A DNA stretch of 13,689 bases from CAKVLS01 sp045638465 (GCA_045638465.1 JAZUBK010000023.1:1-13689); one strand, 5' to 3'. Positions 1 to 5,861 are shown, numbered from the stretch's first letter. Numbers and translations are program-made. The notes: a model not told the origin generated them from the sequence alone.

Positions 1-461
1 ACTTCCATTTCTACTAATTCTAATAATTCTGGATCATCAACCATGTCACATTTATTCATAAATACAGTAATGTATTTAACACCAACTTGATTAGCAAGTA
101 AGATGTGTTCTCTTGTTTGTGGCATAGGACCATCAGCAGAAGAAACAACAAGGATAGCACCGTCCATTTGAGCAGCACCAGTGATCATGTTTTTAACATA
201 GTCAGCGTGTCCTGGGCAGTCAACGTGAGCGTAGTGACGAGATTCTGTTTGATATTCAACGTGAGATGTGTTGATTGTGATACCTCTAGCTCTTTCTTCT
301 GGAGCCTTATCGATATCTTCGTATTTCATTTTTTCTGCATAACCCTTAGCTGATGCATACATAGTAATAGCAGCTGTAAGAGTTGTTTTACCATGGTCAA
401 CGTGTCCGATTGTACCAATGTTTACGTGTGGCTTGCTTCTATCAAATTTAGCTTTTGCCAT
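1..461 (-). CDS. tuf: Elongation factor Tu, N-terminal part (cut by window edge)
   Basis: EF-Tu is the GTPase that carries aminoacyl-tRNA to the ribosomal A site in the cytoplasm. The visible 153 codons cover most of the G domain: the P-loop GHVDHGKT at residues 19-26, the switch I element RGITIN, the switch II motif DCPGHADY, and the base-specificity motif NKCD near residue 136. The start is MAKAKFDRSKPHVNIG, as in most EF-Tu proteins. It is preceded by a strong AGGAGG Shine-Dalgarno (plus-strand tcctcc at 471-476). The rest of the gene (normally about 395 codons) lies beyond position 1. It follows fusA at the end of the str operon with a gap of about 140 bp and has its own promoter in that gap, so both read-through and independent transcription are likely. 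The identification is certain. Confidence 0.98.
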   Translation of the reverse strand, partial: MAKAKFDRSKPHVNIGTIGHVDHGKTTLTAAITMYASAKGYAEKMKYEDIDKAPEERARGITINTSHVEYQTESRHYAHVDCPGHADYVKNMITGAAQMDGAILVVSSADGPMPQTREHILLANQVGVKYITVFMNKCDMVDDPELLELVEME

Positions 462-471
462 AATTAGTAAT

Positions 472-477
472 CCTCCT
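472..477 (-). promoter_or_regulatory. Shine-Dalgarno of tuf
   Basis: The minus-strand sequence TTAGGAGGATTACTAATT runs directly into the tuf ATG. The AGGAGG core is about ten bases upstream and fixes the start at MAKAKFD. Confidence 0.85.
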
Positions 478-511
478 AAAAATATAAAATAATTGTCTTT
501 TTTTAATTATT

Positions 512-572
512 TGCTTTGCAAACTTTAATTAAACATAGGTATTATACCAAATTTAATTATATTTGCAAAGCA
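512..572. repeat. Inverted repeat flanking the tuf promoter
   Basis: tgctttgcaaa at 512-522 is the exact reverse complement of tttgcaaagca at 562-572. The symmetry continues imperfectly inward (ttaattaaa at 525-533 against tttaattat at 552-560). The -10 and probable start site lie in the loop, and the outer arm covers the -35. No T-run follows on the minus strand, so it is not a terminator. It could be a protein-binding operator pair (TTTGCAAA is itself palindromic) or a stem in the fusA-tuf read-through RNA. Confidence 0.7.
541..568 (-). promoter_or_regulatory. tuf promoter, sigma-A type with extended -10
   Basis: On the minus strand, TTGCAA (563-568) is followed by a 16-nt spacer and a perfect TATAAT (541-546). 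TGG directly before the -10 makes it an extended -10 (TGn) promoter. Transcription would begin near 534, giving a tuf leader of about 70 nt. This would give tuf transcription independent of the fusA read-through. It is read from the consensus only. Confidence 0.75.
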
Positions 573-601
573 TTTTGATTAGATTTTTTTGTCTTATTTA
601 A

Positions 602-2683
602 TTAAGCTTTTTTAGCTCTTTCGCCAACGATTTTGTCAGCTACAAATTTTGGGACTTCTGCATAGTGTGAGAATTCCATGTTGAAGATACCTCTACCTTG
701 AGTTGAAGAACGTAGGTCAGTTGCATAACCAAACATTTCTGATAGTGGAACTTCTGCATTGATAATAGTGTTACCAAATGCGTTTTCAGTACCTTGTAGC
801 ATACCTCTACGGCTTGTTAGGTTACCCATAACGTTACCTAGGTATTCATCTGGAAGTTCTACTTGAACTTTCATGATAGGTTCCATAAGTACTGGATCTG
901 CCTTTTTAGCAGCTTCTTTAAATGCCATAGATCCTGCGATCTTGAAGGCCATTTCTGAAGAGTCAACATCGTGGTAAGAACCATCAAATACTGTAACTTT
1001 GAAGTCTACAGTTTCGTATCCAGCTACAACACCATTTTGTTTTGCTTCTTGGATACCATTGTTGATAGGTTGGATATATTCTTTTGGAATAGCACCACCA
1101 ACGATTTTGTCTTCGAATTGATAACCAGTTCCTGCTGGAAGTGGCTCAAGTTTAATCCAACAGTGACCATATTGACCTTTACCACCAGATTGACGGATGA
1201 ATTTACCTTCAGCCTCAACTGTTTTTCTTACTGTTTCTCTGTAAGAAACTTGTGGAGCACCAACATTAGCCTCTACTTTGAATTCTCTTCTTAGTCTATC
1301 TACGATGATGTCTAGGTGAAGCTCACCCATACCAGCGATGATAGTTTGACCAGTTTCTTGGTCTGTATATGTTTTGAAAGTTGGGTCTTCTTCAGCAAGT
1401 TTGATAAGAGCGTTAACCATCTTCTCTTGACTAGCTTTTGAAGTTGGTTCGATAGCTACTTTAATAACTGGTTCTGGGAATTCCATACTTTCAAGTAGGA
1501 TTGCGTTGTTTTCTGCACATAGTGTATCACCAGTAGTTGTATCTTTTAGACCAACGATAGCTGCGATATCACCAGCGTATAGTTCATCAACGTCTTCTCT
1601 GTTGTTTGCGTGCATTTTTAGCAAACGACCGATTCTTTCTTTAGAATCTTTTGTTGAGTTATAAACATATGTACCAGTTTTTAGTACACCGCTATAAACT
1701 CTAAAGAATGTGATTTTACCTACATATGGGTCAGTTGCAACTTTAAATGCAAGACCAGCAAATGGGGCTTTGTCATCAGAGATTCTTTCTTCTTCTGTTT
1801 CTGTTCCAGGGATAGTACCTTTGATTGCAGGAACGTCTACTGGAGATGGCATATAGTCAACTACAGCATCAAGAAGTTTTTGAACACCTTTGTTTTTGAA
1901 AGATGTACCGCAACATACAGGAGTCATTTGTAGAGCAAGAGTTGCTTTACGGATACCTGTTTTGATTTCGTCGATTGTTAGTTCTTCACCGTTGAAGAAT
2001 TTTTCAAGCAAAGCATCATCAGTTTCAGCTACACATTCGATAAGGTTTTGTCTATATTCGTTAGCTTTATCGATCATATCAGCTGGAATATCTGTTACTT
2101 CGAAATCTTTACCCATATCGTCTTTGTAGATAGTTGCGTTCATTTCTACTAGGTCAATAACACCTTTAAATGTGCTTGACTCGCCGATAGGTAATTGAAT
2201 AGGAACAGCGTTAGTCTTTAGTCTATCTTTCATCATGTTAACTACTCTATAGAAGTTAGCATCGTTGATATCCATTTTGTTAACGTAAGCCATTCTTGGA
2301 ACATGATATTTGTTAGCTTGTTTCCAAACTGTTTCAGTTTGAGGTTGAACACCACCACGAGCACAAAGAACAGTAACAGCACCGTCAAGTACTTTCAAGC
2401 TTCTTTCTACTTCAACTGTGAAGTCAACGTGTCCTGGAGTATCGATGATGTTGATACAGTGACCTTTCCATTGAGCAGTTGTAGCAGCAGAAGTAATTGT
2501 AATACCTCTTTCTTGCTCTTGAACCATCCAGTCCATAGTAGCGCCGCCATCGTGTGTTTCACCAATTTTGTGAACACGGCCTGTGTAATACAAAATTCTT
2601 TCTGTAGTTGTTGTTTTACCAGCGTCGATGTGAGCCATAATACCAATGTTTCTATATTTTTCGATTGGGAATAATCTTGGCAT
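602..2683 (-). CDS. fusA: Elongation factor G
   Basis: EF-G is the GTPase that drives translocation of tRNA and mRNA after peptide bond formation, and with RRF splits ribosomes. The 693-residue product has the normal full length. The G domain shows the P-loop AHIDAGKT at residues 17-24, the switch I motif RGITI near 59-63, DTPGHVD at 81-87 and the guanine-recognition motif NKMD at 135-138. Domain II to V sequence follows without interruption, including the GMGELHLDI stretch and a C-terminal domain with RGMLQGTE. The start MPRLFPIEKYRNIGIMAHID is preceded by AAGGAG at a normal distance. It sits 36 bp after rpsG in the classic S12-S7-EF-G order and is most likely co-transcribed from the promoter near 4040-4068. 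No terminator separates it from tuf. Confidence 0.99.
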   Translation of the reverse strand: MPRLFPIEKYRNIGIMAHIDAGKTTTTERILYYTGRVHKIGETHDGGATMDWMVQEQERGITITSAATTAQWKGHCINIIDTPGHVDFTVEVERSLKVLDGAVTVLCARGGVQPQTETVWKQANKYHVPRMAYVNKMDINDANFYRVVNMMKDRLKTNAVPIQLPIGESSTFKGVIDLVEMNATIYKDDMGKDFEVTDIPADMIDKANEYRQNLIECVAETDDALLEKFFNGEELTIDEIKTGIRKATLALQMTPVCCGTSFKNKGVQKLLDAVVDYMPSPVDVPAIKGTIPGTETEEERISDDKAPFAGLAFKVATDPYVGKITFFRVYSGVLKTGTYVYNSTKDSKERIGRLLKMHANNREDVDELYAGDIAAIVGLKDTTTGDTLCAENNAILLESMEFPEPVIKVAIEPTSKASQEKMVNALIKLAEEDPTFKTYTDQETGQTIIAGMGELHLDIIVDRLRREFKVEANVGAPQVSYRETVRKTVEAEGKFIRQSGGKGQYGHCWIKLEPLPAGTGYQFEDKIVGGAIPKEYIQPINNGIQEAKQNGVVAGYETVDFKVTVFDGSYHDVDSSEMAFKIAGSMAFKEAAKKADPVLMEPIMKVQVELPDEYLGNVMGNLTSRRGMLQGTENAFGNTIINAEVPLSEMFGYATDLRSSTQGRGIFNMEFSHYAEVPKFVADKIVGERAKKA

Positions 2684-2719
2684 GGTTTTCTCCTTAATTT
2701 ATTTTGTTTAGTAATTATA

Positions 2720-3193
2720 TTACCATTTGTAGTGAGCGAAAGCTTTGTTAGCTTCTGCCATTCTATGCATTTCGTCTCTTCTCTTTACAGCGCCACCAGC
2801 ATTGTTATAAGCATCAAGAAGTTCTGAAGCAAGTTTCTTGTTCATTTCTTTCTCGCCGCCTCTTTTTCTAGCGAACATAACAATCCATCTAATAGCTAGT
2901 GTTTGTCTTCTGTCAGGTCTGATTTCCATTGGTACTTGGTATGTAGCACCACCAACTCTACGAGCTTTAGTTTCAAGCAATGGTTTTACGTTTTCGATAG
3001 CTTGAGTAAAAACTGTCATAGCATCTTCGCCTGTTTTTTCTTTTAAAATATTAAAAGCATCATAAACGATGTTTTGTGCAATTCCTCTTTTGCCGTCTAC
3101 CATAACTTGGTTGATAAGTTTAGTTACAACTGTTGAGTTATAAATTGGATCTGGCAAAACTTCTCTTTTTACAGAGCACTTTCTTCTTGGCAT
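2720..3193 (-). CDS. rpsG: 30S ribosomal protein S7
   Basis: S7 is a primary 16S rRNA-binding protein that nucleates assembly of the 30S head and lies near the E site. The product is 157 residues, the usual length. It starts MPRRKCSVKREVLPDPIYNS and ends KAFAHYKW, the typical Firmicutes ending. An in-frame ATG lies 12 codons further upstream, at 3229. I chose 3193 because AAAGGAGGAAATT stands directly before it and because S7 proteins begin MPRR or MSRR. It lies between rpsL (55-bp gap) and fusA (36-bp gap) in one operon. In E. coli S7 is the translational repressor of its operon. I did not find a clear copy of that operator in the short gaps here. Confidence 0.98.
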   Translation of the reverse strand: MPRRKCSVKREVLPDPIYNSTVVTKLINQVMVDGKRGIAQNIVYDAFNILKEKTGEDAMTVFTQAIENVKPLLETKARRVGGATYQVPMEIRPDRRQTLAIRWIVMFARKRGGEKEMNKKLASELLDAYNNAGGAVKRRDEMHRMAEANKAFAHYKW

Positions 3194-3248
3194 AATTTCC
3201 TCCTTTATAGTTTCAAAAAGTTCATCCAAAAGTTATTTGGAAGATAGA

Positions 3249-3620
3249 TTACTTAGGTTTTTTAGCACCGTACTTAGAACGAGCTTGTTTTCTCTTAGCA
3301 ACCCCGGCAGTATCAAGTGTTCCACGAATAATGTGATAACGAACACCTGGCAAGTCTTTAACCTTACCACCACGGATCAAAACAACACTGTGTTCTTGTA
3401 GGTTGTGACCTTCGCCTGGAATGTATGAAGTACCTTCTGCACCAGATGATAGTCTTACTCTTGCAATTTTTCTCAAAGCTGAGTTAGGCTTTTTAGGTGA
3501 AGTAGTTGTAACAGATAGGCAAACACCTCTTTTTTGAGGACATTCGTTAAGGATAGGTGATTGAGATTTTTTCTCTACCTTTGTTCTTCCGTGTCTAACT
3601 AATTGGTTAATTGTAGGCAT
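3249..3620 (-). CDS. rpsL: 30S ribosomal protein S12
   Basis: S12 is the decoding-centre protein of the 30S subunit and influences accuracy and streptomycin response. The product is 123 residues and starts MPTINQLVRHGR, after an AAAGGAGGAAACAGT ribosome-binding region. The conserved loop PKKPNSALRK begins at P42, and K43 is present. The second loop PGVRYH begins at P91, with K88 and D89 present. The two lysines at which streptomycin-resistance changes arise elsewhere therefore have the sensitive residues, and D89 corresponds to the aspartate that RimO methylthiolates in some bacteria. The segment just before the first loop reads VCLSVTTTS, where most bacteria have VCTRVYTTT or similar, a small local divergence. 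It is the second gene of the str operon, after the L7Ae-like gene. Confidence 0.98.
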   Translation of the reverse strand: MPTINQLVRHGRTKVEKKSQSPILNECPQKRGVCLSVTTTSPKKPNSALRKIARVRLSSGAEGTSYIPGEGHNLQEHSVVLIRGGKVKDLPGVRYHIIRGTLDTAGVAKRKQARSKYGAKKPK

Positions 3621-3668
3621 ACTGTTTCCTCCTTTCTAGATTTTTGGTGAACTTTCTAATATATAAAT

Positions 3669-3701
3669 CAGGAAGTTCCTGAAATAGTCGCAAACTATTT
3701 C
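3669..3701 (-). promoter_or_regulatory. Tandem hairpins between L7Ae-like gene and rpsL
   Basis: The gap holds two adjacent inverted repeats. gaaatag (3681-3687) pairs with ctatttc (3695-3701) around a 7-nt loop, and this stem contains the TAG stop codon of the upstream gene. caggaagttcctg (3669-3681) is a second small stem. Neither is followed by a T-run on the minus strand, so they are not terminators. They could protect or direct processing of the mRNA, or couple translation of the two genes. The structure is seen; the role is inferred. Confidence 0.5.
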
Positions 3702-3961
3702 AAAATACCGACCACCGCACAAGATACCTCAAGACAGGTAAGTTTACCAAGGTCTTGTTTGGTAAATGCTCTCTTAACAGAAATGTTGTTAGTAGAGCAT
3801 TCTGTTAGAATTACCTTCTCAAGTGAGCTATCGATATTTGTAGACACTATTACCAAATCTATAGTGCCATTTTTGATGGCCTTTAGAGTCTCTTTTAAAC
3901 CAACGGCTTTTTTAGATTCTACGACCAACTTTGCTAAATCTTTTTCAAATGTTTTTGACAT
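3695..3961 (-). CDS. L7Ae/YbxF-family ribosomal protein (K-turn binding)
   Basis: The 88-residue protein belongs to the bacterial L7Ae-like group typified by Bacillus subtilis YbxF (RplGB), small proteins that bind kink-turns in RNA. Family features seen are the early GLKETLKAIKNGTIDLVIVS stretch (family pattern G-K-T-KA-K-G then a hydrophobic strand) and the late LGKLTCLEVSCAVVGIL, matching the LGKACGIEVGAAAVAI region of YbxF. The position immediately upstream of rpsL is the family's characteristic place in Firmicutes and supports the call. The start MSKTFEKDLAKLV has AAGGA six bases upstream. It is the first gene of the str transcript here, preceded by its own promoter and a leader hairpin. 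The exact RNA target cannot be read from the sequence. Confidence 0.9.
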   Translation of the reverse strand: MSKTFEKDLAKLVVESKKAVGLKETLKAIKNGTIDLVIVSTNIDSSLEKVILTECSTNNISVKRAFTKQDLGKLTCLEVSCAVVGILK

Positions 3962-3988
3962 AAGATTTCCTTTTTTTTACACAAAATA

Positions 3989-4018
3989 ATTATGCCCCCT
4001 AAACCAAGAGGACATAAT
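3989..4018 (-). promoter_or_regulatory. Leader hairpin of the str operon
   Basis: attatgccccc (3989-3999) and gaggacataat (4008-4018) can pair as an 11-bp stem on the minus strand (two G-U pairs) around an 8-nt loop. It sits in the middle of the roughly 72-nt leader between the promoter and the L7Ae-like start. The tract after it is AT-rich but not a clean U-run, so it looks like a regulatory or stabilising stem rather than a terminator. No classical kink-turn signature (tandem GA pairs beside a 3-nt bulge) is evident. Confidence 0.6.
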
Positions 4019-4039
4019 CTTGATTGTATAACGATAGTA

Positions 4040-4068
4040 TTTTACCAAAAACAACAGTACTTGTCAAT
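4040..4068 (-). promoter_or_regulatory. Promoter of the L7Ae-like/rpsL/rpsG/fusA operon
   Basis: A perfect -35 TTGACA (4063-4068), a 17-nt spacer and -10 TAAAAT (4040-4045) with TGG just upstream form a near-consensus, extended -10 sigma-A promoter on the minus strand. Predicted start is near 4033. Its strength fits genes for ribosomal proteins and EF-G, and it makes the str genes independent of rpoBC. Confidence 0.88.
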
Positions 4069-4101
4069 ATTTTTATTCAAAAAAATATGCTTTTTTGCAC
4101 A

Positions 4102-4131
4102 AAAAAACAGGCTTTTTTGGGCCTGTTTTTT
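4102..4131. terminator. Bidirectional intrinsic terminator after the 187-aa gene
   Basis: caggc (4108-4112) pairs with gcctg (4121-4125), extended by A-runs and T-runs on both sides. On the minus strand the stem is followed by a run of T, just beyond the TAA of the 187-aa gene. It insulates the str promoter from upstream transcription. Confidence 0.85.
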
Positions 4132-4137
4132 ATTTTT

Positions 4138-4701
4138 TTAGTTTTCTTGATTTGAGGTATATTTTAGCGTTTTAATATAGTCTCCAATATTAAATAATTG
4201 ACTAATAGAAAACACAATAAATTCTCTATAAGCATCGCCATAATTTACATATTTATTAGAGTACACAGTCTCTAAAAACTCATTTACATCTATCCAGTCA
4301 AAGATAAATTTTGTTTGGGGAATACCTGCAGTATTAACCTTATCACAATCTTTGATAAATAGGATATATGTTAAAACTTTGTTTTTAGTGTCAACTATAA
4401 CTTTTGGCTCTACTATATCTCTTTTTCCAGAGTGGCTCTTCTCATCTTTATATTCCATTCCAGTAAATACTTTATATGCGGTTTTGAACACATCATAATA
4501 TGATTTATTCACAGGAATCTCTTGGATAATTGGAGCATCATAAAGGCTCTTATATATATCTGCGTCAAAACTATGAAATTTTACAAGGCTTTTTCCATCT
4601 TGGATAATATAGCAGTGTAAAATTCTTTTGAAATCTCTAAATCTTTCGTTATTATAAATGTCAACAACTGTTTCTACGCGTGGTCTACTAAATAATCCCA
4701 T
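4138..4701 (-). CDS. Unrecognised 187-aa cytoplasmic protein
   Basis: I do not recognise a family with confidence. The protein begins MGLFSRPRVETVVDIYNN and ends KTLKYTSNQEN. It is soluble in character: no signal peptide, membrane segment, cysteine cluster or low-complexity tract is visible. It has many aromatic residues (Tyr and Phe), alternating strand-like segments (RILHCYIIQDG, KVLTYILFIKD) and a late FIFDWIDVNEFLETV segment, the sort of W-x-x-x-x-E/F-L element found near the C-terminus of Nudix-fold proteins. No Nudix box is present, so I do not call it a hydrolase. The start is set by AGGAG upstream of the ATG. It is a single-gene unit with its own promoter ending about 20 bp before the ATG and a terminator directly after the stop. 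It is one of three small genes lying between rpoC and the str operon. Confidence 0.8.
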   Translation of the reverse strand: MGLFSRPRVETVVDIYNNERFRDFKRILHCYIIQDGKSLVKFHSFDADIYKSLYDAPIIQEIPVNKSYYDVFKTAYKVFTGMEYKDEKSHSGKRDIVEPKVIVDTKNKVLTYILFIKDCDKVNTAGIPQTKFIFDWIDVNEFLETVYSNKYVNYGDAYREFIVFSISQLFNIGDYIKTLKYTSNQEN

Positions 4702-4720
4702 AATTTTCTCCTATGACTAT

Positions 4721-4749
4721 ATTATAACTTATTTTTATCTCTTTGGCAA
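4721..4749 (-). promoter_or_regulatory. Promoter of the 187-aa gene
   Basis: TTGCCA (4744-4749), a 17-nt spacer and perfect TATAAT (4721-4726) on the minus strand. The predicted start is near 4714, leaving a very short leader of about 13 nt that consists mostly of the ribosome-binding site AGGAG (4708-4712). It is the only readable promoter here without TGn before the -10. Confidence 0.75.
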
Positions 4750-4782
4750 TAAATTTTATAGTGGCCATTAATTATTTACAAT

Positions 4783-4807
4783 AAAAAAGCCCTTGCAAAG
4801 CAAAGGC
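4783..4807 (-). terminator. Intrinsic terminator after the HicB-like gene
   Basis: On the minus strand GCCTTTGC (4800-4807) pairs with GCAAGGGC (4789-4796) in an 8-bp stem (one G-U) around a TTT loop, followed by six T (4783-4788). It lies 16 bp after the TAA stop. A textbook terminator. Confidence 0.92.
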
Positions 4808-4823
4808 CAAAAATCAAAATAAA

Positions 4824-5105
4824 TTATGCGTTTTGAGTAATTCTAAGTTCGGCATCAACAAGTAAAACAAAACCTTTACCTTTCTTATGAAACTCAACAG
4901 ATTGCTCATAAGTTCTAGGTTTTTCCATTACTTCGCCGTACTCTTCATATGACAATTTAATATATTGTTTCAAAAGACTTTTTGCTTCCAAAAATGCTTT
5001 TTCTACAGTATCTTCTTGACAAAAAACTGCAATATCATCAAAAGCAACTAGGTAGCAATCTTCTTCTGGGTCTTTTATAAATAATGCTGGATAAATGAAA
5101 TTCAT
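4824..5105 (-). CDS. Orphan short HicB-like antitoxin-family protein
   Basis: The 93-residue product starts MNFIYPALFIKDPEEDCYLV, the hallmark opening of HicB-like proteins (hydrophobic strand, then YPA-F with an acidic turn, then Y-V-F-D). It continues with FCQEDTVEKAFLEAKSLL, corresponding to the family's GCFTQGDTLEEALENAKEAL region, and near the end has FVLLVDAEL, matching the family's last strand. HicB proteins normally pair with the mRNA-cleaving toxin HicA, and many carry a C-terminal DNA-binding domain. Here the protein stops after the HicB fold, and no HicA-like ORF is adjacent. An upstream ATG at 5147 is in frame, but the promoter -10 lies inside that extension and GGCGGAG precedes the ATG at 5105, so 5105 is the better start. 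Single-gene unit with own promoter and terminator. The fold assignment is by pattern. Confidence 0.75.
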   Translation of the reverse strand: MNFIYPALFIKDPEEDCYLVAFDDIAVFCQEDTVEKAFLEAKSLLKQYIKLSYEEYGEVMEKPRTYEQSVEFHKKGKGFVLLVDAELRITQNA

Positions 5106-5135
5106 AATACACTCCGCCAATAATTTTACATTATA

Positions 5136-5165
5136 ACTATACCACAAAAAAATCTATTTTGTAAA
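5136..5165 (-). promoter_or_regulatory. Promoter of the HicB-like gene
   Basis: On the minus strand TTTACA (5160-5165), an 18-nt spacer and TATAGT (5136-5141) preceded by TGG, an extended -10. The predicted start is near 5129, about 24 nt before the ATG at 5105. A second TATAAT-like string (5131-5136 region) overlaps just downstream. Confidence 0.6.
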
Positions 5166-5345
5166 ACAATTCGCCAAACATTTTTTATTTTATTTAATAA
5201 AAAAAAGTTTTTGTGTCAAAAGCAGGACATTTAAACAACAATATAGAGTTAGGTGTGAGTATTTCGTTACTGTTTATATATATTATTGTATCTAAAATTA
5301 TATCTTTTATAACCACAACCAAAAACAAAGTCAAAAACCTACAAA
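5166..5345. other. Gene-free AT-rich spacer
   Basis: The stretch between the HicB-like promoter and the terminator of the 48-codon gene is very AT-rich. Short open frames on both strands cross the neighbouring terminator hairpin and lack ribosome-binding sites, so I do not count them as genes. I see no other signal here. Confidence 0.6.
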
Positions 5346-5382
5346 AAAGAAAAAATTGCGGCAATACTGCCACAATTTTTTT
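5346..5382 (-). terminator. Intrinsic terminator after the 48-codon gene
   Basis: On the minus strand AATTGTGGCA pairs with TGCCGCAATT around a GTAT loop (stem about 5354-5378, with one U-G pair). A T-rich run (TTTTTTCTTTTTT) follows. On the plus strand the wobble becomes a C-A mismatch, so the structure works best for minus-strand transcripts. It lies about 20 bp after the TAG. Confidence 0.88.
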
Positions 5383-5400
5383 CAAACATAAATAATTTAA

Positions 5401-5547
5401 CTATTGAGCTCTCTCTTCTCTAGCTACTCTTGCAGCTTCTTTTTGAGCGACAGCCTCTACAACTTCTGGAGTAACCTCTCCGCCTAGTCTTTCAATTCTG
5501 TCCATATATTCTCTTGCATCAGCACCATTTGTCAAAACTATTGTCAT
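5401..5547 (-). CDS. Small protein of 48 residues, unknown function
   Basis: A short gene that simple length cut-offs would miss. The ATG at 5547 follows AAAAGGAGAATTTAAT, a strong Shine-Dalgarno with good spacing. The product begins MTIVLTNGADAREYMDRIER, contains LGGEVTPEVVEAVA and ends VAREERAQ before a TAG stop. The first part looks like a short strand and turn; the second half is a charged, alanine-rich probable helix. No cysteine, signal peptide or membrane segment is seen. It has a good promoter upstream (5627-5655), a leader with hairpins and a textbook terminator downstream, so it is a complete transcription unit. I do not recognise the family. Codon use resembles the neighbouring genes. 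Being a real gene is well supported; the function is unknown. Confidence 0.85.
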   Translation of the reverse strand: MTIVLTNGADAREYMDRIERLGGEVTPEVVEAVAQKEAARVAREERAQ

Positions 5548-5566
5548 ATTAAATTCTCCTTTTACA

Positions 5567-5611
5567 CTTGAAATAAATCAAGATATACAAAAGATACTTA
5601 ACAAATATCTT
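5567..5611 (-). promoter_or_regulatory. Leader hairpins upstream of the 48-codon gene
   Basis: The roughly 73-nt leader holds cttga (5567-5571) against tcaag (5578-5582) and aagata (5591-5596) against tatctt (5606-5611). The 5' arm at 5605-5611 can instead pair with 5580-5586 (aagatat/atatctt), which would break both stems. These are AT-rich and weak, so the regulatory meaning is uncertain. Confidence 0.4.
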
Positions 5612-5626
5612 ATTTATGTATGCCTA

Positions 5627-5655
5627 ATAATAACATATTTTTTAACATTTGTAAA
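5627..5655 (-). promoter_or_regulatory. Promoter of the 48-codon gene
   Basis: On the minus strand TTTACA (5650-5655), a 17-nt spacer and TATTAT (5627-5632) preceded by TGT, an extended -10. The predicted start is near 5620. The remaining spacer up to 5861 is AT-rich; it contains a short stem gccta/taggc (5700-5713) followed by T-rich sequence on the plus strand, but no gene. Confidence 0.72.
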
Positions 5656-5861
5656 TACCTTTTTGCAAAATATTTTTTAATTATTTTTTGCCATAATTTG
5701 CCTAGATTTAGGCGATTTTTTGATATCTAATACATCATCTTTATACGGCATATTTTAGCACAAATTAGGCTTTAGAATATATGATTATTTAAACCAATTT
5801 TTTAATAATCACGACACTAAAAGCAACCTATAACACACTTTGATTATAAACAATTTGCAAC

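Noticed and set aside
971..1294. Open frames opposite or out of frame with fusA, rpoC and rpoB
   Set aside because: They are shadows of long conserved genes, lack ribosome-binding sites and show no family features.
3249..3620. Possible streptomycin-resistance form of S12
   Set aside because: K43 and K88, the usual resistance positions, have the sensitive residues; the nearby VCLSVTTTS variation is not a known resistance change.
4789..4807. ttgcaaagca shared between the HicB-like terminator and the tuf inverted repeat
   Set aside because: In the terminator it is explained by the stem and loop; the match is short and probably coincidental.
4824..5105. A complete HicAB toxin-antitoxin system
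   Set aside because: Only the HicB-like half is present; no HicA-like small dsRBD-type ORF lies next to it on either strand.
5194..5385. 63-codon open frame on the minus strand in the spacer
   Set aside because: It would start with TTG inside the terminator hairpin of the 48-codon gene, has no ribosome-binding site, and its composition looks like translated AT-rich spacer.
5213..5395. 60-codon open frame on the plus strand with a hydrophobic stretch
   Set aside because: It starts with GTG after an A-run and a short T-run, without Shine-Dalgarno or promoter, and runs through the terminator; the hydrophobicity is expected from AT-rich sequence.
5700..5724. gccta/taggc stem with T-rich tail on the plus strand as a terminator
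   Set aside because: The stem has only five pairs and there is no plus-strand gene to terminate.
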